Part shown: positions 18,100 through 26,365 of the stretch, piece by piece
How the letters are laid out: each line of letters starts with the position of its first letter
Numbering within the stretch: the first letter of the stretch is position 1
From: Cyclobacterium sp. SYSU L10401
GTDB lineage: Bacteria; Bacteroidota; Bacteroidia; Cytophagales; Cyclobacteriaceae
Direction of reading: 5' to 3'
NCBI RefSeq assembly: GCF_010993705.1
Contig: NZ_WOFO01000001.1
Coordinates: forward strand, 422,504-486,503
DNA: 64,000 nt
Notes under the pieces: generated by a model
The model's database searches: none
What the model saw: only the letters and a program-made list of their open reading frames with translations
Told to the model about the DNA's origin: nothing
Program-made: the position numbers and the translations under genes

Positions 18100-18137
18100 A
18101 TATCATAAATTTATTTTTCAAATAGCTTGATATTTTG

Positions 18138-19694
18138 ATGAAAAAAATAGTGTTTTTAGCAGGACTTTTTCTGTTTTTTATTTCGTGTCAATCCAAGGAT
18201 TCAAGTAAAAGGATACTGGATGAAGTTCCTAATGCTGTTGGCCTTGAGTCCAAGGAACTTTCTTTAGATAATTTTCCTTTATTACCGTCCAAATTAATAT
18301 TATTGTCGGAAAAAGCTGTCATTTTTAACAATGCTAAAAAAGACCTTTTTAAAGTATATAGTTTACCCTCCTTTGACTTTCTTTTCAGTTTTGGTGAAAT
18401 AGGAGAAGGGCCGAATGAATTTAGTTTTGTTGATCCAAATTCCGTGCAGACTTTGAACGAAAATTTAGTTATATTTTCCGGTTCGCAAATCACTAAGGTT
18501 AAACTTGAAAACGAAAAGGAGAAGTTTACTGAACGGATAGAGGTACTTGAAGGAAGTTCATCGCCCATAAACAGACTTGTTTTAATCAATGACTCCATTT
18601 ATGTGTCAGATATTTGGGAAGCAACTCCTGGGGGAGAAGAACACCTATTGGTGAATTTGGTGAGCAATGAAGAGATAGATAAATTTGGGAGATATCCCCA
18701 AGATCCTTCTGGTGATCAATTGAAACCTGGTGAGAGGTACCGCCAGTATATGAAGACATTAGTATCCCATCCCGGAAATGGTAGGCTGGCGACTTTTTAC
18801 ATTTATCAAAACTTAATAAAATACTATAGCGAGGATGGAGAATTGCTTCAAGAAATAGAGGTGAATAGTGACTACGCTAATGATTCAGACGGTGATGACT
18901 TTACATACCGTGTGGAACCTTTTGCTACCAAAGAATTTATTTATGTCCTTCATGTAGGAAAAACAAAGAAAGAAGCAATTGAACAACCTGATGCTTTTCG
19001 ACCGCATTTGGAAATTTGGGATTGGGACGGGAACCTAGTAGAACGTTATTTACTGGATCAACCCATTACTACATTTGCCGTCTCCCCAAAATTTGAGAAA
19101 TTATATGGGATGTCCTTTTTTAAGGAAGATGTTATTTTTGAGTATAATTTAAAAAATAGTAAGAATTTAAATTTGGGAGACAGTGAAAAGAATCAAATTG
19201 AAAATGATTATTATCAGATTGAATTGCCAGCTGGATGGAATTATGCAACCAATATTGCTGAAGAAAAAAATGTAATTCGAGAAAAAAATGACTTTTATAT
19301 AAATTATGGTGGCTTTGTCAGGGAAAGGACTAAAGATTCTTCTGGCTGCGGTGCTTCTATTCAATTATGGCTTTCTAAACCAATCAATGAAGATTTTGAT
19401 ATTTCCGCGTATATTGAATCAAAGTTTGCTGATTTTAAGTCAAATAGCGATCTAGAAGAATTGAGCGTTCAGCAATTTTCTAACTCCATGGGGAAGGGGT
19501 ATATTCTCAGATATGATACCCGGTCTGTTGATCCAAAAGGTAGAGAAAATCACCATAAATGGGAAAGAACTATCTACGAAAAAGAAGGGATAATAATCGA
19601 GACTTCATTCGGCAGTTGCGACTTGTTTGAACGTTATTATGATGAGGTGCAATTGGCTTTCGCATCTTTGAACTTGAAGGGAGAATTACCTTGA
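18138..19694 (+). CDS. TolB-like propeller lipoprotein with C-terminal PsbP/DcrB-like domain
   Basis: A 518-residue lipoprotein (lipobox FFISC, Cys about 19). Residues of about 30-345 form a propeller-like region: DLFKVYSLPSFDFLFSFGEIG, GEGPNEFSF, LEIWDWDGNLVERY and KLYGMSFF. This resembles the TolB-like 6-bladed propellers (BF3164-like) that often follow NVEALA peptides in Bacteroidota. A separate C-terminal part (about 360-515) begins YYQIELPAGWNYATN and ends EVQLAFASLNLKGE, like the PsbP/DcrB fold used by small exported proteins. The fusion is inferred from pattern. The ATG at 18138 is preferred to a TTG one codon upstream. Confidence 0.65.
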   Translation: MKKIVFLAGLFLFFISCQSKDSSKRILDEVPNAVGLESKELSLDNFPLLPSKLILLSEKAVIFNNAKKDLFKVYSLPSFDFLFSFGEIGEGPNEFSFVDPNSVQTLNENLVIFSGSQITKVKLENEKEKFTERIEVLEGSSSPINRLVLINDSIYVSDIWEATPGGEEHLLVNLVSNEEIDKFGRYPQDPSGDQLKPGERYRQYMKTLVSHPGNGRLATFYIYQNLIKYYSEDGELLQEIEVNSDYANDSDGDDFTYRVEPFATKEFIYVLHVGKTKKEAIEQPDAFRPHLEIWDWDGNLVERYLLDQPITTFAVSPKFEKLYGMSFFKEDVIFEYNLKNSKNLNLGDSEKNQIENDYYQIELPAGWNYATNIAEEKNVIREKNDFYINYGGFVRERTKDSSGCGASIQLWLSKPINEDFDISAYIESKFADFKSNSDLEELSVQQFSNSMGKGYILRYDTRSVDPKGRENHHKWERTIYEKEGIIIETSFGSCDLFERYYDEVQLAFASLNLKGELP

Positions 19695-19731
19695 AAAGAA
19701 ATTCGTCCTTTCGTTCATTCTCAATTTCAAA

Positions 19732-20928
19732 ATGAAAAGTTTTAGGGTCTTTTGTCTAATAATAGGCGTGATTTTCGCTTGTGCCGACGACAAGCCATTT
19801 GAACCCTATTTTCAGAAGGAAAACGCCTGGGAATGCAACAAGTCCAGGGACCTAATATCCCGGGAGGTACTGGAATTCCCCCTGGATTCCAGCCTTCGGT
19901 TTTCAACCAATTCTCTTGGAGTAACGTCTATCAGGGGAAGGGAATATTTGAGCTTTCTGGATGCCGATCTAATGACACTGGTGATATTTGACTATAAGGA
20001 TCCCGATAAGTTACGTAAAGTCCAATTCGAGTACGAAGGGCCAAATGGAGTGGGGAACTTGTCTAATTCAGCGCATTACCTCCATACCTTTGACTCCATT
20101 TACCTTTTCCATCACTGGTCGGGAGCTTTATTGCATATGACGGATTCCGGTAAAGTCGCCAATCGCTATCCGCTTACAGATTATAGTGATCCTGCTAATT
20201 TTCCTATGCCCTTCCCTTCCACTACCTCCCCTATACTATATTCACAGGGAAAACTATTGATTCCCTGCACAACTACACTGTATCAAAGTGATTACCGGAA
20301 CTATCCAAGCTCATTAAGCGTGGATTTGACGACGAATAAGGTTCAATTCCTTAGCCTGTTTCCGGAATTATATAGCAAGGCACATTGGGGGCCGAAATTC
20401 AAATACGAACCAGGTATGGCCTATAATCCTGCCACTGAGGAATTGGTGCTGAGCTACCCCGTGGATCCTTTTCTCCAAATCGTTAATCTTCGGACAAAGG
20501 AAGTAAGCCAACACTTTGTAGGCTCTGAGTACTTTGAGGCCATTCCCCCTTTCAAGCAAGACCCCTCTCACTATCTCAAGAGGGTCAAGGGTACCATATA
20601 CCCGGAAGAAGACGACCATGGCTTGTCTACCTCTGATTATAGGGGAATATATTATGACCAAAATCAAAATCTCTTTTACAGGGTGGCGCTAATCCGGCCT
20701 TCGTTGGAAAAGCTATCCGTGTCCAGGGCACCCGACTTTTCGATTATCGTTCTCAATGAGCGTTTCGAGAAGTTGGGAGAGCGTTTATTTTCCTCAAAAG
20801 TCTATGATCCGTCAAAAATTTTCCTTTCTTCCACCGGGATCAACCTTTTCCGCAGGGATATGTACAATGAAAACGAAAACAAAATAGCCATTGAGGTATT
20901 TGGGCCGGCTGAAATCCGGGATAATTAG
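19732..20928 (+). CDS. DUF4221-like propeller lipoprotein
   Basis: A 398-residue lipoprotein (lipobox IFAC, Cys about 17). Blade-like strands such as YLSFLDADLMTLVIFDY and the phrase FEYEGPNGVGN match the DUF4221 group of Bacteroidota lipoproteins, predicted beta-propellers of unknown role. It lies 37 bases after the TolB-like propeller gene in the same direction and probably belongs to the second peptide cassette. Base composition is more balanced than in the preceding gene, so the two may have different histories. No catalytic motif was seen. Confidence 0.6.
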   Translation: MKSFRVFCLIIGVIFACADDKPFEPYFQKENAWECNKSRDLISREVLEFPLDSSLRFSTNSLGVTSIRGREYLSFLDADLMTLVIFDYKDPDKLRKVQFEYEGPNGVGNLSNSAHYLHTFDSIYLFHHWSGALLHMTDSGKVANRYPLTDYSDPANFPMPFPSTTSPILYSQGKLLIPCTTTLYQSDYRNYPSSLSVDLTTNKVQFLSLFPELYSKAHWGPKFKYEPGMAYNPATEELVLSYPVDPFLQIVNLRTKEVSQHFVGSEYFEAIPPFKQDPSHYLKRVKGTIYPEEDDHGLSTSDYRGIYYDQNQNLFYRVALIRPSLEKLSVSRAPDFSIIVLNERFEKLGERLFSSKVYDPSKIFLSSTGINLFRRDMYNENENKIAIEVFGPAEIRDN

Positions 20929-20969
20929 GACTCTATTTTTAACAATTCATGCTGGTGGAAAAACAGGAG

Positions 20970-20998
20970 CACCACAAATTACTCAGATTACCACAGAT
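20970..20998. repeat. Dispersed CACCACAGATT-type repeat, single half-unit
   Basis: One half-unit (CACCACAAATTACTCAG...) 42 bases after the DUF4221-like gene, marking the right border of the accessory block. Confidence 0.7.
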
Positions 20999-21011
20999 AA
21001 AAAATGCTACT

Positions 21012-21034
21012 GGGTGAAGTATGTCACTTCACCC
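21012..21034 (-). terminator. Hairpin downstream of the parvulin operon
   Basis: A 9-bp perfect stem (GGGTGAAGT / ACTTCACCC) with a 5-base loop. Read on the minus strand a T run follows after about 6 bases (21000-21005), so it may end the minus-strand operon, though the spacing is loose. A second hairpin (AGCCATT / AATGGCT) lies at 21075-21091, closer to the last gene. Confidence 0.45.
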
Positions 21035-21214
21035 TGCTATCTTCGCCTTCGTAAATAGAAAAGAGCCGGTCGAAAGCCATTTGAAATGGCTAATCGTGCA
21101 GGTTTTATATAACCATTTTTACGATCTAACTTTAAGAAATGGCATTATAAATACCTAAGGTTTCGTATTGCATGGTATATTAGGGATGTAGTTACAAACT
21201 CGAGCATGACTCAA

Positions 21215-22636
21215 TTAATCTTGTAGCACTTCACATCGATCGTATTGTGGATCAATATCTATAAATACTTCTTCCTTTGCCAAAACAAACCAGTTGGATA
21301 AAATTTCTTCTTCTTTTTTTCGGCGGGCCGCTGCCTTTAATTTCTCATAATCATCTGAGAGATTGGCTCGGTGGGCAGGAAACCGCTCTTTATAATACAA
21401 GATGCGTACACCAGGTTCGGATCGGTTGGTTCGCTGGTCCACATCCTCGTACCTGATGGGTTGGGTGATATCGCCTATTTCCATGCTGTCAAGGGTGAAA
21501 TAAAGCACCGGATCTTCCAGTGTCCGTAAGGTTAAACGATTGGAACCGGTACCGGGATCGGTAAAAAAACCTCCATTGTCTGAAGTTTCCCTGTCGTCAG
21601 AATGTTCTTTGGCAGCTTTGGCAAAACTTATTTTTTCATCGACGATTTGCTGGCGGAGACTGTCCAGGTACCTTTCGGCTTTCTTGATGTCATTTTCCGA
21701 AGGGGTCGGAATGATCAGAATATGGCGGGAATTGAAGGTATTTCCACGTGTTTCCAATAGCTGTATCATGTGAAATCCAAACATGGTCTCCACAGGATCA
21801 CTGATTTCTCCCTGTTTCAGGTTAAAAGCGGTGGCTTCGTATTCCGGTGCAAGCTCACCCCTTCTGAAGAAACCCAGGTCTCCTCCCTGAGCTGCCGATC
21901 CGGGATCATCTGAATATTGCCGGGCCATGCTGGCAAAGTCAGCATCTCCAGAAAGTATCCTTTCTTTAATCGATAGCAATTGTTCTATTGCCTTGTCTTT
22001 TTCTTCCTGGCTCACTTCCGGTTTTTTGACAATCTGACCAACAGATACTTCTGCAGAGAAGAAGGGCAGGGAATCACTGGGTATGGAACCAAAAAACTTC
22101 CGAACATCATTGGGAGAAACCTCCAGGCCTTCGGTAATCACTCCCTGCATTTTTTGCACAACCAACTGCTCCTTAACGGCATCCTGAATTTCACTTTTCA
22201 GCTGGTCCCCGGTTTTGCCATAGGCCTCGATTAGGGTTTCTTCGTCTCCTCCGAATTGCTGCAATACCATATTGAATCGCTGGTCGGTCTGGATAATCAC
22301 TTCCGCTTCCGAAACGACTACTGAATCTATTTCAGATTTGGCCATCATCATTTTGTTGATCAGCAAGGATTCAAAAATTTGGCAGCGGCTGGGTGTTTCC
22401 ACTCCTTCCTGGGCCTGGGAAATGGCCTCCAGATAAGCTTTTTGAAGGTCTGATTCCAGGATGATATAATTATCTACCTTGGCGATTATTTTATCCAATA
22501 CCTGTCCGCTGGGCTTCTCTTCCGGCGTTTCGGGACTGCTGGAGGCAGTAGCTAGCGAATCCTGGGCAAAGCCTATCTGTTGACACAGCAGGCCGAGGAG
22601 TATAAACAGGCTTACCTTTTTTCCCCATTCATTCAT
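21215..22636 (-). CDS. surA: SurA-like periplasmic peptidyl-prolyl isomerase
   Basis: SurA is a periplasmic chaperone and parvulin that escorts outer-membrane proteins to the BAM complex. The 473-residue protein has a signal peptide (about 1-25), a SurA N-terminal helical domain (DKIIAKVDNYIILESDLQKAY), one clear parvulin domain (ADFASMARQYSDDPGSAAQG, GGDLGFFRRGELAPE, FGFHMIQLLE) and a second, more divergent one (FNSRHILI, AKAAKEHSDD). The ATG at 22636 overlaps the upstream gene by 8 bases (ATGAATGA), showing tight coupling; an upstream in-frame ATG at 22651 is less likely. It is the last gene of three in this folding operon. Confidence 0.88.
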   Translation of the reverse strand: MNEWGKKVSLFILLGLLCQQIGFAQDSLATASSSPETPEEKPSGQVLDKIIAKVDNYIILESDLQKAYLEAISQAQEGVETPSRCQIFESLLINKMMMAKSEIDSVVVSEAEVIIQTDQRFNMVLQQFGGDEETLIEAYGKTGDQLKSEIQDAVKEQLVVQKMQGVITEGLEVSPNDVRKFFGSIPSDSLPFFSAEVSVGQIVKKPEVSQEEKDKAIEQLLSIKERILSGDADFASMARQYSDDPGSAAQGGDLGFFRRGELAPEYEATAFNLKQGEISDPVETMFGFHMIQLLETRGNTFNSRHILIIPTPSENDIKKAERYLDSLRQQIVDEKISFAKAAKEHSDDRETSDNGGFFTDPGTGSNRLTLRTLEDPVLYFTLDSMEIGDITQPIRYEDVDQRTNRSEPGVRILYYKERFPAHRANLSDDYEKLKAAARRKKEEEILSNWFVLAKEEVFIDIDPQYDRCEVLQD

Positions 22637-23528
22637 ATATGGTAAATTCATTGTTTTCAAGTGCATCGTTGTAAATATCTCTTTTTAGTTTTTCTGCTAT
22701 TTCCACCCTTCTTTTGTTAACGATAATTTTGGAGATTTCGTCTCTGACAAACTCAAGCGGAGGTACCTGATCCCTCAAGCGGTATTCCAGGATTTTGAAA
22801 TAGTAGGAAAAGGTTTCATCATCCACACTGATCAATTTTTCATTCCGGAGTAGCTGAACCTGATTGTTGTTTTGGGTAAGTGGGGTATTGATGATAATGT
22901 CATCAAATTTTATCCAGGTAGAATCTTCGATAAAGTAATTGTTGGCATAACGAATAGCGAAGTCTTTTAGTTCTTCTTTCTGACCTTCCTGTTCGCTGTT
23001 CAGCAAGCGCTCCAATTGCCTTTTTTGCGGGAGTGTTTTTTCCAGTTTGATGAAATTGGTCCGCACAATGATTTCCTTCAAGGCGAAGTTTTCCTTATTG
23101 GCCTCGTAATAGGTTTGTATTTCCGATTGGGTCACCTCATTGTCCAGGCTCTTTTCTACAAAATTTTTCTCATACTCATAGGCAATCAGGGCATACCGGT
23201 AATCCAGTAATTTTCGGTTGATTTCCGCTTCATTCAATGTGAGGTTTTTTGATGCCTCTCTGATCATCAGCTGTTTTTTGACCCAGCTTTGGATGTACCT
23301 GCCAACCAATTCCGAGGAATCCAGGGATGATGTTGTCATTTCCTTACTGATATGGTCAATGTCTGCATGATACAGGTTGGCTGTTCCCACTGTGGCTACA
23401 ATGGGATTGTCAGGGTCCTCCTCTTCAGTTTTAATGCTAAAAAGGTCACAGGAGGCCATCAACAGCACCGTGCCTATGGCTAATAGGGCCTTACTTTTCA
23501 AGGGATTGATAAATTTTTTCTTTTTCAT
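22629..23528 (-). CDS. PPIase-related periplasmic lipoprotein
   Basis: A protein of about 299 residues with a lipobox (VLLMASC) and a SurA-N-like helical domain (VGTANLYHADIDHISKE, QSWVKKQLMIREASKNLTLN). No intact parvulin signature is visible; the C-terminal half (FDDIIINTPLTQNN, EFVRDEISKIIVNKRR) is only parvulin-like. It may be a chaperone-only relative working with its two neighbours. The start is uncertain: ATG codons at 23558, 23534 and 23528 are all in frame and overlap the upstream gene; the last is placed best before the signal peptide. Typical of folding-factor operons in Bacteroidota. Confidence 0.7.
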   Translation of the reverse strand: MKKKKFINPLKSKALLAIGTVLLMASCDLFSIKTEEEDPDNPIVATVGTANLYHADIDHISKEMTTSSLDSSELVGRYIQSWVKKQLMIREASKNLTLNEAEINRKLLDYRYALIAYEYEKNFVEKSLDNEVTQSEIQTYYEANKENFALKEIIVRTNFIKLEKTLPQKRQLERLLNSEQEGQKEELKDFAIRYANNYFIEDSTWIKFDDIIINTPLTQNNNQVQLLRNEKLISVDDETFSYYFKILEYRLRDQVPPLEFVRDEISKIIVNKRRVEIAEKLKRDIYNDALENNEFTIYE

Positions 23529-25494
23529 CCTCATTGATTTGGATGGTGTATTTTTCATTTAAGCGTGACAGCAGTTTTTTTTCCAGGTATTGCTGGTAAT
23601 CCTGAATCAATTTGCCCCTGGTTTCTTCAAATTTTTTGGGAGTCGAAGGAATAAGCTCCCCTATTAAGACCAAAGTGGTTTCTCCCCCTACTTCTGTTTT
23701 ATGAAAGGACTGGTCCAGATCAAGGGAAGCTAACCATTCATTTTTATGGATTTCTACATCCTTCTGCTCAAAGGTAAACAACAACGGATCATCCTGTAGA
23801 AATTTTTCTTTTAATGTTGATGCCATCTCTGGTTCGTAAGTGCGACCGGAAAGCCAATCGGCTACTCCTGAAAGGTCTTTTCCGGGCTGTGCCTTTAAAA
23901 TCAATGCCGGTACACGCTCCTCCCAAATGTAATCGTGACTGTTTTGCCGGAAATAGTCCTGCTGACCAGCGCTGTCTTCCACTGCTTTTTGCCAAACCTC
24001 CTGATTCATCAGTTCAAAAAGCAACATGCCGTTTTTGTACTCATTGATCAGTTGCCGGTAGTCTGCATTATGGGCATACAAATACTCTTCCTCCCAGGTG
24101 GCCAGCAAATCCTGTAGGTAGGGGTTATACATGGCTTCAAACGTATCATTCAATGGGCGCTCTTTATCCGGAAAAGCGGACTCCATGAAGGAAATAAAGT
24201 TTTTTAGCCCCGCTGTTTTCCAGTCGGAGTGAATCAGTTGATCGCTATTCCATGCTGCTTCAGATAGTTCGTTTAATAATTCCCGTACAGGCTTGCCCTG
24301 AAAGGTGTTAAACAACTTATTGAGCCCGGCTAGCAGGGATTCATTTTCTTTCACCTGTAGCTTGTCTTTTTGCAGTGCCAGGACCTTGTCCCGGAGCATA
24401 TTTGATTTACTTCCCCGAATGATCCTTGACTGTATCACAGGCTTTACTTCTTCAAAGGAGGGGACAGGCCGACGTCCTTCCAGCCGTATGATGTGGAACC
24501 CATATTCCGTTTTGACCGGAGGGGTAAAATCACCTGCTTTTTCCAGAGAGAAAGCAGCTTTTTCAAATTCAGGAACGATGGAGCCTACACCAAACCAGGG
24601 GATCAGCCCCTGATCGGCTTTACTGCCCTGATCCTCGGAATAGGAAGTCACCAATTCCGACCATTGCTCCGGGTCAGCTTGTAAGGTTTGGTAAAGTTCG
24701 ACTATTTTTTTTTCGGCCATGGATTCACTCTCCGGTTGCTCCGCATGGGTTCTGATCAGCAGGTGAGAGACCCTGATTTGCCCCGGATTCTTTTTCCGGT
24801 CTTCCAGCCGGATAACATGGTATCCAAAATCAGATAAGACAGGATCAGATATTTCTCCTGTTGAAAGCCCAAAAGCGGCTTCTTCAAAGGGTAAAACCAT
24901 CTGAAGGGCTGTGAAATACCCCAAACTGCCTTTATTGCTTTCCGCTGAGGGATCTTCTGAATACTCCTGTGCCAATTGGCCGAAATCTGCCCCATTTTCT
25001 GCCTCAGCTTTTATTTTATGAGCCATTCTGAAAACGGCCAGGGAATCCTCTTTGCTGGCATTGGGAGGAAATTGCAGCAAAATGTGGCTGGCTTTTACCA
25101 TTTCATGCATCCGCTCGTAGACCTTTTGCATTTCTCCCTCTTCCAGCTGGTTTTCCAACAGGTATGGTTTGATGATATCCGCTTTAAAAGTGTCGAATTC
25201 ATCACGGAATTCCTTGGATTTATCCAGACCCAAATCCATGGCATATTTTACCTTGAGCTTGTAATTTACAAAAAGCTCGAAATTCTCTTCAAATTGGCTT
25301 TTAGATAAGGGTCCTTCAGCTCTTTGGCGGTTCTTATTCAATATGTATAAAAACTCTTCCCTATCTGAAACGGTGCCATCTATTCTGATGAGGTAGTCTG
25401 TCCGGGACTGACTTACCTTGTTTTGATCAGTAACCTGAAAAGCACCTGCAAATAAAATTCCCGACAAAAGGAAATATATATGCTTCAAATTCAT
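23491..25494 (-). CDS. Peptidyl-prolyl isomerase with two parvulin domains
   Basis: A 667-residue exported protein, first gene of the three-parvulin operon. It has a hydrophobic N-terminal signal (about 4-19), then two adjacent parvulin domains. The first is VKASHILLQFP, ADFGQLAQEYSEDPSAES, FGYHVIRLEDR; the second is IRVSHLLIRTH, SELVTSYSEDQGSKADQG, YGFHIIRLEGR. A long C-terminal region (about 330-667) has no recognised domain and is probably helical, as in PpiD-like chaperones. It catalyses cis-trans proline isomerisation in the cell envelope and probably aids outer-membrane protein folding. The gene overlaps the next one. Confidence 0.88.
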   Translation of the reverse strand: MNLKHIYFLLSGILFAGAFQVTDQNKVSQSRTDYLIRIDGTVSDREEFLYILNKNRQRAEGPLSKSQFEENFELFVNYKLKVKYAMDLGLDKSKEFRDEFDTFKADIIKPYLLENQLEEGEMQKVYERMHEMVKASHILLQFPPNASKEDSLAVFRMAHKIKAEAENGADFGQLAQEYSEDPSAESNKGSLGYFTALQMVLPFEEAAFGLSTGEISDPVLSDFGYHVIRLEDRKKNPGQIRVSHLLIRTHAEQPESESMAEKKIVELYQTLQADPEQWSELVTSYSEDQGSKADQGLIPWFGVGSIVPEFEKAAFSLEKAGDFTPPVKTEYGFHIIRLEGRRPVPSFEEVKPVIQSRIIRGSKSNMLRDKVLALQKDKLQVKENESLLAGLNKLFNTFQGKPVRELLNELSEAAWNSDQLIHSDWKTAGLKNFISFMESAFPDKERPLNDTFEAMYNPYLQDLLATWEEEYLYAHNADYRQLINEYKNGMLLFELMNQEVWQKAVEDSAGQQDYFRQNSHDYIWEERVPALILKAQPGKDLSGVADWLSGRTYEPEMASTLKEKFLQDDPLLFTFEQKDVEIHKNEWLASLDLDQSFHKTEVGGETTLVLIGELIPSTPKKFEETRGKLIQDYQQYLEKKLLSRLNEKYTIQINEDEKEKIYQSLEK

Positions 25495-25583
25495 AGGACA
25501 ATGGGTACAAATTAGGCTGCAATGTTACGAATTTTACCCCACAATTCTGGAAGAAGCTGTGGATAAGTAAACGGATTTAACAT

Positions 25584-26000
25584 TTATTTGGATTTCAGCT
25601 TTTTGATCAAGCGGCAGGTATTGAAAGTAGGTTCGGTTTCAAATTCGATTTTATCCATGATTTTTCTGACCAGAAGTAGTCCCAGCCCTCCTTTGCGCTT
25701 CTCTTTGATCACCGCATTGATTTCCGGGGATTTATATTCTATGATATTAAAAGCTTTACCCGAGTCTTTGATTTCAAAAATAATGGTGTCCTGATTGATG
25801 TGGACTTCCAGCAGAATATGATTCAGAGGATTACAATCATGGGAATGAATGATCAGGTTGGCGCAGACTTCTTCCACTGCCAGGATCAACTGATTTTGAA
25901 TGATTTCACTCAAACCGCTGGCTGACAAAACTCCGGATAAAAAACCCCTAAGCTCCGCCAGTCGGCTTTTCTCACAATATAGCTTCAATTCATGCTTCAT
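25584..26000 (-). CDS. Anti-sigma factor-type serine kinase (RsbW/HATPase_c_2)
   Basis: A 138-residue GHKL ATPase of the RsbW/SpoIIAB class, which binds a target protein and phosphorylates a STAS antagonist. Nucleotide-binding boxes are visible: N box AVEEVCANLIIHSH, G1 box IKDSGKAFN, and G2 box RKGGLGLLLVRKIMD. Its start overlaps the STAS gene by 11 bases, so kinase and substrate are translationally coupled. No sigma-factor gene lies nearby, so the target may be another regulator. It is last in the module SpoIIE phosphatase - STAS - kinase. Confidence 0.88.
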   Translation of the reverse strand: MKHELKLYCEKSRLAELRGFLSGVLSASGLSEIIQNQLILAVEEVCANLIIHSHDCNPLNHILLEVHINQDTIIFEIKDSGKAFNIIEYKSPEINAVIKEKRKGGLGLLLVRKIMDKIEFETEPTFNTCRLIKKLKSK

Positions 26001-26334
26001 AAAGCGCTTTTTCGGCTTCCTCCCTGGTGTTTTTGATGCTAATCAGTTGGTCCAAACCAAGTATATGGAAAACATTCAATATTTTTTCATTGAGTCCGAA
26101 AATAACGAAGGCAACCTCTTTTTCATGAAAATCTTCCAGATAAGACATGAATACGCCCAAGCCGGCGGAAGAGATGTATTCCAGTTCCCTGCCATCCACC
26201 AAAATTTTGGCTACATTTTCAGAAATAGCCTGCTGGATAACTTCGTCCAGTTCTACCGAATTGCTGGCATCTACCTCGCCATTCAATGCAATCACCAGGT
26301 GATCTCGCTCAGACGCTTTATTGATTGATAACAT
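25990..26334 (-). CDS. STAS-domain anti-sigma factor antagonist (RsbV-like)
   Basis: A 114-residue single STAS domain: LVIALNGEVDASNS and ILVDGRELEYISSAGLGVFMSYLED are the classic strand-helix motifs of RsbV/SpoIIAA. One of the adjacent serines (Ser55 or Ser56, in YISSAGLG) is the expected phosphorylation site of the downstream kinase and is dephosphorylated by the upstream SpoIIE-type phosphatase. The ATG at 26334 is used rather than a TTG two codons before it. It overlaps the kinase gene by 11 bases and follows the phosphatase gene by 31 bases. Confidence 0.9.
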   Translation of the reverse strand: MLSINKASERDHLVIALNGEVDASNSVELDEVIQQAISENVAKILVDGRELEYISSAGLGVFMSYLEDFHEKEVAFVIFGLNEKILNVFHILGLDQLISIKNTREEAEKALYEA

Positions 26335-26365
26335 ACCCAATTATACGCTTTAAATGTTTTTAAGT

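Noticed and set aside
11260..20998. Insertion sequence around the dispersed repeats
   Set aside because: No transposase frame, terminal inverted repeats with target duplications, or integrase was found.
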